Part shown: in pieces, positions 1-10,720 of the stretch
Position numbering within the stretch: the stretch's first letter is position 1
Layout: each line of letters starts with the position of its first letter
NCBI RefSeq assembly: GCF_011386835.1
Contig: NC_088797.1
Span: forward strand, 89,910,264 to 89,974,263
DNA length: 64,000 bases
Direction of reading: 5' to 3'
Source: Chrysemys picta bellii
Lineage: Eukaryota > Chordata > Testudines > Emydidae
Translations under genes and position numbers: made by a program
Notes under the pieces: generated by a model
Told to the model about the DNA's origin: nothing
The model's database searches: none
Seen by the model: the letters and a program-made list of their open reading frames with translations, nothing else

Positions 1-1320
1 CAGAATTATGGTTTATTTGCCCATTTTAATGAATGTTTTTAAAATGTACAGAAGTACATTGGCTGTTTCAAAATCGAAGATGAATGGTTTCTTCCTTCTC
101 GTACTGTATACAGTGGCTACTCCTTATGAGGGCTAAAAACCATGAAGTTCCTCAGGTGGCCATTGTTAAGATGTCAGTGTATGAATTTCTGGCACTCGTT
201 GCAGGCTCACTCTCTGCACTCAATGAAAGGCTTTCCTACCCATGACTTTGCTCATCTCTGTCCTTCTATCTACAACACATTCTTCTGCTATATGAGATGC
301 AAAGGTAGGCAGTGCTTTCAGTCTTAAACAATGCAGAGTCTCTTTTAAAACAAAGTCGAAGGAAAAACTTGGTGTAATCTATACAGGAAAAGGAGGAAGT
401 GACTCAAAAATGTACACTTCTCTATATGCAATATATCAAAATGGTTGCTGTTTTTAGATTGTCATTATTGTTACTTCTAATTAAATAGTCTTAAACAGGT
501 TATTTTCTTGTCTAAGTGGGTATGGGGGGAGAATATGTTGTTTCCCACAAAAAATAGAGAGTCACAATTTTGTACAGGTTTGCAAAAAGGAGCCTTTCAA
601 ACAGCTAGTGGGGCTGTACTGTAACATTAACTGAAGCTGCTTGCTCTTTGCTAATGTTACAGAATGTTTATTAACAAACTTGTTGAATCAGTTATTAATC
701 TTCATAACATGGCTAGTTCCAGAGTGTTGTTAGTTTCTTCAGGAATTCTTGCTCTGTGTAAGGAGTGGGTAGGCCACTGGTATAAAATTGAACTTGAATT
801 AAAAAAAAAAACCCTTGAGGCTACATTCTAATGACTGCATAAATTCTTTATTCCTAACAAAGACATCTCCTGATTGACACAGACTTGTATTTGTTGTATC
901 CATTTTAATCAGTCTACGAAAACTCACAAGGCTCTTGCTCAAATACATTTGAATGTAAAAGTTCCTATACTTCAACAGTTATTTCTTTTAATTTTACAAG
1001 AAAAAAATCCTTCTTGTGATAACTTGTATGGAAATTTTCAGCAAGGAATTCTTGCATCAAAATTATTCCCATTTCTACTAGTGTAGATTCAGCCAATGTG
1101 TGGTGGCACTGAGTGCATTGTGACCCTTTTGGACAACAGAGATCTGCAACAATTTAAAATGTACAATAGCCAGAAATTTAAAACTGTAATAATAAATTGG
1201 TGACACCAGTACTCGGTCATCCTTAGGGGCCTATTACAGGTACAACATGGTGAATGTGATTGTGATTCCCTTTAGTGGCTGGTTCTAGTGATTATTCAGT
1301 CTGCTAGACAATTTAGCTCA
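1..1320. other. AT-rich unassigned DNA
   Basis: No coding sequence, RNA gene or clear repeat is recognised here. Short open frames lack codon structure or domains. A 10-base A run lies near 800. Confidence 0.5.
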
Positions 1321-1395
1321 AGTGCTAGAGGTTTGTGCTTTGGGTGCTGAAAGTTCTGGGTCCAATCCTGACTGGCAGCCATAGCATCTTTGTGT
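1318..1395 (+). repeat. tRNA-SINE-like fragment
   Basis: A tRNA-like arrangement is visible: an A-box-like stretch around 1320-1340 and a B-box-like GGGTCCAATCC at about 1358. It looks like the head of a decayed tRNA-derived SINE. No body or tail is recognised, so the call is weak. Confidence 0.3.
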
Positions 1396-1399
1396 GTTC

Positions 1400-3430
1400 A
1401 GCCATTGTTCATTACACAAACCTATGGAGAACCGTGAAAGATAACCCAAGGTGGGGAGGGTCAAAGGAAACAAAGAGCACGATCAAAAGAAAAGCATAGG
1501 CAAAGTTCAGAGTGGAGAGGCTTCCAGGAGGAGGTGAGAGGACACAGTTGTAGGCAAGGGCAGTGCTCTGGAGATATCTGAAGATGAAGAGAAGCTTGAA
1601 TATTATGCAGAAGATAAAGAGATGATAGAGTGTTTCATGAGATGGAGAGACACAATCAGTGTAGTGAGAACAGAATATGATTTTGATAACAGTGCTTTGG
1701 TACTGAGAACTGTTGGTGAAATAGATGGGAGCAGAGAGCCTACAAAAAAAAAAAAGAGTTTTCAGTAGTGAGGATGAGAAATCACAAGAGCATATTTTAA
1801 CAGTAAGGGTGGATTTCTGGGAATTATGTAGTTTCAAATTATGAGAATGTTGCTATATTGCAAAACCAGAACATTGGGTCAAACTTCAGATCCATTACTC
1901 AGTGCATTAGATATTGCTTCTCCTCATTGCTTGTGACATAATTCCTGGAAGTAGAATTTTTACCATACCATACATTAGGAAACTAAAGGGAACTTGCTTA
2001 CTAGCAATTTGCATGCCAGTTTATCTCTAATTGCTGAGATATCATTATCTGAAGTAAAAGCATGACAAGGTAATATGAAAAATATACACATTAATGCATA
2101 GAGTTAAAGGGCAGTAGTTATCTTGTGGCTGGATGGGTTTGACTTTCGATAGGAAAGCATAAAGATTTATTAATAGTGATACCATAAAAATGTTGATGAG
2201 GGTGATTTCAGAGGTCAGCTAAATAGGGAATCTCTTGAATTTAAAGTGATTGTGTCCTCAGAGGAATATATAGAGACATAAAGCGTTCTCCAGTACTGTA
2301 GTAGTTGTGATGGAGTAAAAACATGGAAAGGGATCTTACACTCATGTAAAGGTTTGTGACAGGGTGCATTGTTCCTTTTAAGGCAAGCTTCCACTCCAGA
2401 ACTGTTGTGTTCCTGACAGAATCAAAACACACTGTGGCTTTAGGATTGTGAATGACCGCTTGAGGCCTGATACTTTTGGGTGACCTTCAGAGAATCCTTA
2501 GTCTAAAGTAAGCAGATTAAAAATTAATAGACTGGCTTGCTCTCTAGCAATGGGGGCATTATAGAATTATACCTGCGTCTCACTCTAATAGTGAGATGAA
2601 AAGGGAATGCAAGTTTACCATTGGCTTGTGTCCTCACTAATTATAAGGCTGTCTCTGAGCTTATCTGTGTTAGAGGCTGTGGTGGGGCGTCTGAGAAGAG
2701 TGGCCAGTGGTTTGGGGCACAATTAGATAAGAGGCTTGTTATCGGTTATTGTGAAACTAGTAAAATAAAAAAAAAATCTGCAATATAAAAGTCTAGCCAC
2801 TGGATTTCAGTCCAGTATATCAATAAAGATAGTGTTAATAACAGTACTAGTTTGATGTAATCTCAAAGACATACAAATAATAATGTACCTTAAAACAATC
2901 AGGAGAGAAATTACATTGTATAAATTATTACTTTTTGTTAAAGGTCTGTGGACAAATCAATACACAGCAATTTTGCTTGATTATATTGTGTAAGTGAAAT
3001 GGTGTCTCTAATACAAAGATATGATTCCAATTATAAAATTTTGTAAAATGAAATATAGGGATTTATAATAGTGATAACCTCCAGAAGATGGAAAATAACA
3101 CTCTCCTGTTATAGAGTTTGCTGTAGGACCGCGATCACTGTCTACATCATTCATTATCCCTGACCCCTTTTCCTTTTAGAAGGGAAATAATTTGTCCTGC
3201 TTTATTGTGACTCATATGTGGTGCTCACTGGGCTCTGGTCAGATTTTGCTAATTAATTACATGGAATGCTAATCAATCAAGATTTATTCATGGACATGCT
3301 GGTTAACTGTGCATTAAATTTTTATCTTTATTATTAGGAAATTGTTTTGTACAGTACTCTGAAGAAGTTGTATTCCATATCATTATGTCCTTACCATGGT
3401 CAAACGCTTAATTTCAAGATAGAAACCTCA
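1400..3430. other. Unassigned DNA with purine-rich stretch
   Basis: Positions 1420-1840 are purine-rich on the plus strand, which leaves a 141-codon stop-free frame on the minus strand. That frame is rich in F, S and L with no recognisable domain, so it is read as compositional. The rest is AT-rich with nothing assignable. Confidence 0.45.
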
Positions 3431-3454
3431 TCCTAATGAAAGTGAATATAGATA

Positions 3455-3540
3455 CTATTTTATCTTAATATTTATTAATAATACTTAGCTTTCATTGATC
3501 ACTTTTCATCTCCAGAGTGCTTTACAGATTTTGGACTATA
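3455..3540 (+). repeat. Ancient SINE-like tail fragment
   Basis: The words ACTTAGC, GATCACTTTTCATC and GTGCTTTACA occur in the order typical of the conserved 3' part of old amniote SINEs of MIR type. Divergence is high, so this is only a suggestion. Confidence 0.3.
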
Positions 3541-3937
3541 GCCATTCCTGGGTCTATGATAGTTTCTGATACCATAAATCCTGGCTGAAGGCTCCCAAGG
3601 CTGAAAATCCAATAGGGACAGGTTGCAATGACGGAAGTGGTTGCAGCCTTTCTTGCATGAAAGTAGCTAGAGGATGCCACTGTACCCAAATATTGGGCAC
3701 AGATGGCTGGAAAGAGTTCATGGTCAAGGGAGCTGTGCATGTGCTGATTTGGTGCCTCCTTGCCTGAGCTAAAGGCATTCAAGGGACTGTCTCATTGTGT
3801 AACATTCATATTGTGTTTCCTTCTATCACAGTAAAAACATTTCTAGTAAAGTGTGTATATAAATTGAGTGAGATTCTGTGCTGTACCTCTTAGCGATTGG
3901 GGGGCGGGAGGGAGCTAAGACGGCTTTATGCTGATGC

Positions 3938-4095
3938 TTAATTTGTAATGAAAGAGATGCCAGGGCTCAAGCAATTAGGTGCCAGGGCTCAAGCAACTTT
4001 TTTTATTTTCACAACTGATCCAGCAAGCCCAGAGGTGCCAGAGCGATGAACTGCCAAGTCTAAAGGTGCCAGGGCTCAGCACTGTGTAAATAATT
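3938..4095. repeat. Short interspersed element with internal direct repeat
   Basis: A 17-bp direct repeat TGCCAGGGCTCAAGCAA occupies 3958-3974 and 3980-3996. Related words (GAGGTGCCAGAG near 4032, AGGTGCCAGGGCTCAGCAC near 4065) recur downstream. The variants of one GGTGCC(A)G motif suggest a small decayed DNA element. No terminal repeat or target duplication could be fixed. Confidence 0.4.
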
Positions 4096-4255
4096 TGCTG
4101 CATGAGACTGTTGGTGATGAGAATGTTAATAAATCACATGAGTTGCCCCTTATTAGACAGTCTGAGAGGTTCCTGGGGCATCAGAAGATGGGGACAGAGC
4201 ATGTCCTATTACAAATTTGGGGGCCTGTGGGTGTCTTCCTTGGTTCTTTTGTTGG

Positions 4256-4260
<5 letters not shown>

Positions 4261-4290
<30 letters not shown>
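4261..4290 (+). repeat. (CT)n microsatellite
   Basis: About 15 uninterrupted CT units. They produce the spurious LSLSLS protein ends read in two overlapping frames. Confidence 0.95.
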
Positions 4291-4291
<1 letters not shown>

Positions 4292-4299
4292 AAAACATA

Positions 4300-5400
4300 T
4301 AAAGTTGTTGGTGGTAAAGTTAAATGTAGGGTTATTGTTTAAGGGCCCATTGAAGTCAATGAAGAGATCCTATTAGCTTAACTAGGAGCTGGCTAAATCC
4401 CCTAGGGTGTATAGCCAGAATCCTTCATTCTGTTGAAATCATAATTTTTACTATGTGGTGATGCAGCTGTGGTGCACATTGTACTACACCTCTGTAGTGC
4501 TATAGATGGCTATTTTTTTTTCATGATGCAGATTCTTGATTAGGCAATTAAATTGTTAATAAATACAACAAAAATGTAATCGCCACATAATCAAAATAAA
4601 CTTGGTGACTTCAAAGGCATTCTGTTTTGGTATTGCAGGCAATTTTATTTGAGCAGACAGTTTCCTTCACAAAGATATACTTACTGTAGCAAACAAAGTG
4701 CTCTGCCAAATCTTTCTGGTATTATCATGTGAAATGTATGGAAGCCCTGCTCTTAATAATATAGCACAAAAAACTTTGATATATCTTAACTACATTCAGA
4801 AACTGAACCAATTACTTTGGGGAAAGGAAAGTTGAACAAAATCATATTTTATAGGTGGAGCGTGAACCTTGTTGCAATAAAAGTTAACCAAAAGTTGATT
4901 GAAATAACCCACTGGCAAGCTTTAGAGTAATGTGTCAATTGTTCTTAAAAGCCTTCTTAACAGAAACAATATATATCATACTTTAATGTTGTGTTTAATG
5001 ATATCAGAAGAGCTCCATGTGGAGCTAGATAGCTCATCGTGGCTTTGAAAGAGAACTTTAACAGTGAGCCACAGTAATGTGGTAGGTTGTACTGTGCTCT
5101 GCCTGGCTCTGCAGTTTGGGGGTCTGTTAGGAATATTGTGGTGCTTGATGCACATCTATGAATATAACAACTATTACTTTTGTGGTACTTGTTGTATATT
5201 TAGGATTGTACTGTGTGTCTCACTGATCCCATGAGGTGGGTAAAAGTGTATAATCAGAAGTAAGTGGGTGCTTTCAGTACTGCCAGCCATTCTGCAGCAT
5301 ATGTTGGGAACTAATAAAAATGAATTATTTCCCAAACAATAGAGTTTTACTGAGTAACAAAAATACTTAAAAAAAAATTATGTGAAAATTAAAATTAAAT
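4300..5400. other. AT-rich unassigned DNA
   Basis: No gene, RNA or clear repeat is seen. Only short A/T runs are present, for example near 4511 and 5370. Confidence 0.5.
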
Positions 5401-5411
5401 ACATTAAAACC

Positions 5412-6480
5412 TTAATACATGTATGGATCAGAGCTTAAAGAAGGGGAAGGAACATTAATGTCCATTTTAGCTACACATATACTGTCCTGTGAGAGCCACA
5501 GTTGATGTATGTGGAACTCTGGTTGTCCTTGATGTTCCCCAGTGTGGAGTGATAGGGGTAGGAATGCAATCCCTGATGCCACATAGAATGTTGAGGGTAG
5601 GGAGGTGTAGGATGGTGCTATACTGGAGTTCTCTATGGACTGCAAAGGGAGGTGAGCGCGGGGTTGTTGGACCTATAGGTCCACCAGAGTCTGCAGCATC
5701 TAGGTTTGCTCCTGGAGAAGCCCCATTATGAACTGGTGCATCTCTATCTCCGACTCCTAGGCCTTTCTCCTGTCCATTCTTTCCCTCTCCATACAGTCTG
5801 CAACATTCACCCTCCAGGCCTTATGTTCATGGTCTGATGCAGCACTGGCTTTCAGGATCTCACTGAACATGTTATCCTGAGCCCTCTTCTTTCTCCTCTT
5901 TATCTGGCGCAGGTGTTCCACTCCCTCCCACCCCATGGTCACATATCCTCTGTCATCTTTGTCCTCACTGTTCATGCCAGAGACCTGTGACTTGGGCTTC
6001 TGGGAGATATCCATGGTGGTGTGCGAGGTGGCGATAGGGCTCTACCAACTATGGCATGCAGATCTTTGTAAAAGCATCAGACCTGCCGCTTGTCACTGGA
6101 TTGACTATTGGCCTTCTGGCATGCCTGGTGCAGTTCCTTTGCTTACACGCAGCACAGCTACTTATCCCTGTCATACTCCTTCTCCTGCACCCCCTGTGCA
6201 ATCTGCTCATAGATGTCCACTTTTCTACAGCGGGCACAGCCTCTTCTCCCCACTGTCCCAGGAGATCCAATATCTCTGGTCTACTGTAAGCTGGAGCATT
6301 TAGCCAGCACGGTCAGCTGGGAAGTGGTGACAACAGTGGAGATCAGCTAGATGTGCTCGCCAAACTGCACAATCAGGAAAAGGCATTTCAAAAATCCACA
6401 GGGCCTTAAAGGGTGGGGGGTTCTTCCAGTCTCCATGACCCCTAGGCAGCAAAGTTCACAATTGTGACCGAGCAGTCTAG
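5412..6480 (-). pseudogene. Relic of a Myb/SANT-like protein gene (Harbinger/PIF type)
   Basis: Read on the minus strand, fragments in different frames follow the order of a Myb/SANT-like DNA-binding protein. A domain start reading DLLGQWGEEAV lies near 6270. Next come a YEQIAQG-type helix and an AKELHQACQKAN-type helix (about 6210-6100), then a CFYKDLHA piece near 6060. A basic KRRKKRAQDNMF and SAASDHEHKAW segment (about 5910-5800) and a coiled EMHQFIMGLLQEQT-type segment near 5735 complete the order. In PIF/Harbinger transposons such proteins bind the ends and bring in the transposase, and related copies are common in reptile genomes. Stops interrupt the second and third helices and at least two frameshifts are needed, so it is a pseudogene. 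No transposase reading frame was seen beside it. Assignment to Harbinger rather than a domesticated MSANTD-type gene is inference. Confidence 0.6.
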
Positions 6481-6627
6481 CATTGTGGGACAGTTGCTGG
6501 AGGACTGTTAGGGTCAACATAGGTGTGACCCCAGCCTGCTCGGTGTAGCACTCTGTCCCCCTCTAGTAGTGGCTAGGCCAGCTAGAGACCAATGAGCCTG
6601 CTACAGCGTTGGTTAAGAGAGATGTGT

Positions 6628-6725
6628 CTTTTAGCTCATGCAGCAGAGGCTCATGCATTTAGCTCAAGAGGTCCCATGTTTGATCTCTGCCAATGATGGC
6701 CGAGGTGGTCGGCATTGCATAGGTA
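6628..6725 (+). repeat. tRNA-derived SINE head
   Basis: TTTAGCTCATGCAGCAGAGG resembles a pol III A box, and CATGTTTGATCTCTGCC, about 40 bp later, resembles a B box. The spacing fits a tRNA-like promoter. A typical SINE tail is not visible. Confidence 0.45.
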
Positions 6726-6739
6726 ATGAAGTATCTACA

Positions 6740-6915
6740 TTTGCGCTGTGTCAATCTCACTACATCGACCATTGCTCAACGCTGCTCAGGGATGTGGTGT
6801 TACTGTCGGTGTAACAGAAAGTTTACATCAGTGGGAGACAAATTTAAGTGTAGATGCATGGACAACTAGATTGATGCAAGGCAGCATACATTAACCTAAG
6901 TTTGTAGTGTAGACC
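6740..6915. mobile_element. MITE-like end fragment (TGTAGACC type)
   Basis: The right boundary reads GTAGTGTAGACCACAG, the same end motif as the foldback MITEs at about 46.85 kb and 51.1 kb. The left part (ATCTACATTTGCGCTGTG) is a possible inverted partner. It may be the remaining end of the transposon that carried the Myb/SANT-like gene next door. That link is inference. Confidence 0.4.
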
Positions 6916-7242
6916 ACAGTTAACAATACAACAGTCTATTCTGTGAAGCGTCTTTGTAGTGGAAAAAGCTATAAACAGAAAACTTTCTCATGTCAAAGTC
7001 TGAAGGAAATGATGATGAATAAATACAGAAAGATGATAAAATTGCAGAATTTACAGTTTTGTGTCCCTGATTTTCTTTTATCTCTGAAAATAGTGATTAC
7101 ATGGATATACTAGAGATGTGAGGAGTTCCTGATCTAAATTTAGTCTCTGTACTAGTCTATTGATGAAGCTATTTGGAATTGCTCAGATAGTGTTGAAGAA
7201 TATAAGATACCCAGTAGCCATGTGAGATTAAGACATCTCATT

Positions 7243-7350
7243 TTATTATTATTATGAATCATTTATATTAAAATAACACCCAAAGGGCATAATTAGATTT
7301 GAAGCCCTATTGTGCCAGACGCTGTAAAACAAAGATTAGGAAAGTCTTGT
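7243..7350 (+). repeat. Ancient SINE-like tail
   Basis: The segment with CCCTATTGTGCCAGACGCTG followed by TAAAACAAAGATTAGG matches the general form of the conserved tail of old amniote SINEs (gray-zone MIR or LF-SINE type). It is strongly diverged. Confidence 0.4.
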
Positions 7351-7369
7351 CCAGGATAGTTTACTATCT

Positions 7370-7945
7370 TGGATGGTAGCTCACTTGCCAAAACTGAGCT
7401 CATAATCTTTCCTCTCAAGTCTTCTTTACCACGTCCAGTATCTGTTATGTTTGATAGCACCATTATCTTTCCTGCCACCCGGCCACATGATTAAAATAAT
7501 CTTCAACCCTTCTCTTCCCTTCTACTCTACTCATATACAGGTGGTTTGTGACTCAATCCTGTCACTTTTTTCCCTCCACAACATTTCTAAAGCTACTCCA
7601 GCCTTTCCATTTCAACGATCCAGGTGCTCATCCACCCTCAAAGCATTTCTCATCCTAGCTACCGTAACTTTCTTTTTCCCTGCTTTTTTTATTAACCTTG
7701 CCAAATTCAGTCCATCCAAAATGCTCACCTTTCCTTTAGACCACATGAACCTTCCCTCACCCTTTGACTTAGTTCACTGGTTCCCCATTGCACTGTTCAA
7801 ACTCATGCCCTTGCATTCAAGGACCTACATTTTTAAGGCTCATGCTGTCTCTCTGACTTGGTCTTGTTTTCACACTTGCCATACCTTTAGGTCTACAAGT
7901 GATGTTATTTTCAATGTCCCCTTTGTTCCTTTCTCCCACTCCCAC
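7370..7945 (+). pseudogene. Possible relic of an L2-like LINE reverse transcriptase
   Basis: An open frame from 7451 to 7981 contains words resembling the far C-terminal part of L2-type LINE reverse transcriptases. LHNISKATPAFPF recalls the LHNISKIRPFL-type motif, and DLVHWFPIALFKLM recalls the SLHWLPV-type motif, with the expected order and rough spacing. No catalytic FADD motif is present. The pyrimidine-rich composition could explain much of the openness, so similarity is suggestive only. The last codons run into the inverted arm of the Penelope-like element. Confidence 0.33.
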
Positions 7946-8027
7946 CACTGGGTACACGTCTGGCTTGTGTGGGTATCGTAGTTTTGAGAATGCTTGGTGA
8001 AGATCTTGTAGGTGTTGGTCTCTGTCT

Positions 8028-8942
8028 ACACGGGAGGTCCACTTCCTAGACACCACCGTACAAATAAGCAATGGCCACATTAACACCACCCTATACCGAA
8101 AACCCACCGACCGCTACGCATACCTTCATGCCTCCAGCTTCCACCCCGGTCACACCACACGATCGATCGTCTACAGCCAAGCACTGAGGTACAATCGCAT
8201 CTGCTCCAATCCCTCAGACAGAGACCAACACCTACAAGATCTTCACCAAGCATTCTCAAAACTACAATACCCACACAAGGAAATAAAGAAACAAATCAAC
8301 AGAGCCAGATGTGTACCCAGAAGCCTCCTGCTACAAGACAGGCCCAAAAAAGAAACCAACAGAACTCCACTGGCCATCACCTACAGTCCTCAGCTTAAAC
8401 CTCTCCAACGCATCATCAGTGATCTACAACCCATCCTGGACAATGATCCCTCACTTTCAAAGACCTTGGGAGGCAGGCCAGTCCTCGCCCACAGCCAACC
8501 TGCCAACCTTAAGCATATTCTCACCAGCAACCACGCACCGCGCCATAACAACTCTAACTCGGGAACCAACCCATGCAACAAACCTCGATGCCAACTCTGC
8601 CCACATATCTACACCAGCAACACCATCACAGGACCTAACCAGATCAGCTACAACATCACCGGCTCATTCACCTGCACGTCCACCAATGGTATATATGCCA
8701 TCATAAGCCAGCAATGCCCCTCTGCTATGTACATTGGCCAAACTGGACAGTCACTACGCAAGAGGATAAATGGACACAAGTCAGATATCAGGAATGGCAA
8801 TATACAAAAACCTGTAGGAGAACACTTCAACCTCCTTGGCCACACAATAGCAGATGTAAAGGTAGCCATCTTACAGCAAAAAAACTTCAGGACCAGACTC
8901 CAAAGAGAAACTGCTGAGTCTCCAGTTCATTTGCAAATTTGA
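8028..8942 (+). CDS. Penelope-like polyprotein C-terminus with GIY-YIG endonuclease
   Basis: This is an uninterrupted run of 304 codons in one frame. It begins abruptly after the inverted arm with STREVHFLDTT, the end of the reverse transcriptase palm, so the catalytic YxDD region and start codon are missing. LYRKPTDRYAYLH and FHPGH follow (RT thumb). A Cys-rich linker CNKPRCQLC lies at 8574-8600. The GIY-YIG nuclease comes next: GIY at 8688-8696, YIG at 8730-8738, a conserved Arg in SLRKR at 8757-8759, and the metal-binding Glu in GEHFN at 8820-8822. All signature residues of the nuclease are present. In PLEs this domain nicks target DNA for priming. The lack of any stop in 915 bp suggests a fairly young copy. 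Expression is unlikely without a promoter or start. Confidence 0.85.
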   Translation, partial: TREVHFLDTTVQISNGHINTTLYRKPTDRYAYLHASSFHPGHTTRSIVYSQALRYNRICSNPSDRDQHLQDLHQAFSKLQYPHKEIKKQINRARCVPRSLLLQDRPKKETNRTPLAITYSPQLKPLQRIISDLQPILDNDPSLSKTLGGRPVLAHSQPANLKHILTSNHAPRHNNSNSGTNPCNKPRCQLCPHIYTSNTITGPNQISYNITGSFTCTSTNGIYAIISQQCPSAMYIGQTGQSLRKRINGHKSDIRNGNIQKPVGEHFNLLGHTIADVKVAILQQKNFRTRLQRETAESPVHLQI

Positions 8943-9122
8943 CACCATCAGATCAGGATTAAACAAAGACTGTGAATGGCTATCCAATTACAGAAGCAGT
9001 TTCTCCTCCCTTGGTGTTCACACCTCAACTGCTAGCAGAGCACCTCACTCTCCCTGATTGAGCTAACCTCGTTATCTCCATACTGATTTATACCTGCCTC
9101 TGGAGATTTCCATTACTTGCAT

Positions 9123-9161
9123 CTGAAGAAGTGAGGTTCTTACCCACGAAAGCTTATGCTC
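9123..9161 (+). ncRNA. Hammerhead-ribozyme-like core in PLE tail (subfamily A)
   Basis: CTGAAGA (9123-9129) fits the CUGANGA core strand. GTGAGG and CCCAC (9131-9147) form stem II with one A-C mismatch. GAAA (9148-9151), then GC-TTAT-GC forms a minimal stem III, with A15.1 able to pair with the following U, then C as the cleavage residue (9161). PLEs are known to carry minimal hammerhead motifs. I could not find a convincing stem I, so activity is not established. Confidence 0.5.
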
Positions 9162-9253
9162 CCAATACTTCTGTTAGTCTTAAAGGTGCCACAGGACCCT
9201 CTGTTGCTTTTTACAGATTCAGACTAACACGGCTACCCCTCTGATACTGGGTA

Positions 9254-10720
9254 TCCCAAAGAGACCTTGGGAAATGAATTCTTTAGTTGCAAAGAGAATT
9301 AACATTGTCCTTGATGAGCTGATGATAACCAGCCAATGTGAACTGCTGAGCCCCAGGGGCTTTCTTTACACAAGGTATTTCCTTATACCATTCAGCATGT
9401 TATATATGAAAAATCTGGCAACAAATGATGATGCCAATGAAAATCATGAAATCCTATTGTTTGTTGTAGATGTATGGTCACAGAGCAACACCTCACAATT
9501 TTTTCTAGGACTAACAACACACTTGATAGAAAAGGAATTCACCAAAGAAACAGTTGAGCTACATTGTGAAGCTTTTGATAGCAAACATATGGAGACACTT
9601 AAGAGGCATTCTGAACATGTTTTATAAATGGCAGCTTGCTAATGGTATTGTCCAGGTGGTGTTCTGAGATAATGCAGCTAACATCATAAAAGCTGTCAGT
9701 GAATGTAGTGCGTACAGCTTGGTATGATTTGCATTATTCAGGTTGCAGATCAACAGCAAGGAGACATTACTAGAACAATCCTCCAAGGCAAACTTGTTTG
9801 TCAGCTATTTCAAATATTCATTCACGGTTGTCTCTAAGCTGCAGGAAAATGATTCAGGCCTGGTTGGTCTCAAGCTGATTCTAGATGTTGTCACATGTTG
9901 GCATTTCACTTACAACATGATTAAACGTGTGTTGGAAAATACAATAGGCTCTCAGTGCCTCTTGCTCCAACGATTTTAATGTCATTTCATCCTAATAGAG
10001 ACTGTGACTCAAGTACTCAAGCTTGCCAAGGAACTAACCTGCAGAATAAGCTCTGAGACATCAGCATCCCTATGGTGAGTCCGACTCTTCAAGGACTGGC
10101 AGTTCCTTTAAATGGGGAAGCAACAGATGAGGGGAGTTGATCCACCTAACGAAGAGTTTTCAAATTGATATCAGACCCTTTCTGCCATGTTGAATCCAAG
10201 CAAGGCTATACAGTTATCTTTATTTTAGCCTCTTATGATTTATCCATTAAATTCTGATGCAAAGAGCACTGAAGAAAATTTCCACATATAAACTGACTGA
10301 AGAAATATGCAGAGAAAAGCACAACTGGAGAAAAAAAATTAAAGCTGAAGAAGAGGCAACTGTTCATCCACTGAGAAATAGAGTCCACATAGTGTGGAGC
10401 TTCTTGGAAAAAACTTTAATAGACCCTCAGTCTCTGTTACATCATATCTGTCAGTGACCACTGTGTTCCTCCTGGCTTACTCTGTAAACTAATGGAAACA
10501 GAAGGCAATCATTCTTCCAAATCTGGCTCTTGTTGCAATGTTTCCTTGGAGTTACACCCAACTGTGTACTCTGACTCTTCAGCTATGCGGAGTCATAAAT
10601 GCCAGTTGCTCTACAACAATGCAGAAGGGCTAATACCTTTCAACTGGGATTTACTCATATTCAGCTTTGAATACATTTTAAATTGCCATTTTTATTAATC
10701 CAAGAATGTGTACTTTTATA
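9254..10720 (+). pseudogene. Decayed hAT transposase (Charlie/ZBED-like)
   Basis: Pieces of a hAT transposase lie in order. The first frame (9274-9627) holds FVVDVWSQSNTSQFFLGLT, corresponding to the first catalytic Asp region, then LHCEAFDSKHM. In a second frame, DNAANIIKAV (gat at 9668-9670) is the second catalytic Asp motif, directly preceded by a stop. SSKANLFVSYFKYS and LKLILDVVTCWHFTYNMIKRVLE (9743-9979) match the region after the catalytic core, where the usual R-W-N-S-T is changed to C-W-H-F-T. Beyond 10000 only scattered stop-ridden frames remain, and a dimerisation domain is not clearly readable. The N-terminal zinc finger is absent. The 5' end abuts the PLE insertion. hAT enzymes cut and paste DNA in the nucleus; this copy is inactive. 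No terminal repeats were located. Confidence 0.7.

Larger units (their letters stand above)
7955..9245 (+). mobile_element. Penelope-like element, 5'-truncated, with inverted left arm
   Basis: The insertion consists of three parts. The first is a 64-bp left arm (7964-8027) that is the reverse complement of 8216-8279 with one mismatch. The second is an open reading frame from 8028 to 8942. The third is a 3' untranslated tail to about 9245, ending in GACTAACACGGCTACCCCTC. The tail sequence recurs at 20.4, 45.6 and 46.1 kb. The 8-mer ACTGGGTA occurs at 7947-7954 and 9246-9253 and may be the target duplication, although nine bases (7955-7963) before the arm are then unexplained. PLEs are retroelements with a reverse transcriptase and often a GIY-YIG nuclease. 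This copy keeps only the C-terminal part. Confidence 0.85.

Noticed and set aside
1412..1837. 141-codon minus-strand open frame
   Set aside because: Purine-rich opposite strand explains the lack of stops. No domain, no splice or start context.
4095..4302. Overlapping 65-codon frames ending in LSLSLS
   Set aside because: The ends are a (CT)n microsatellite and the rest has no domain.
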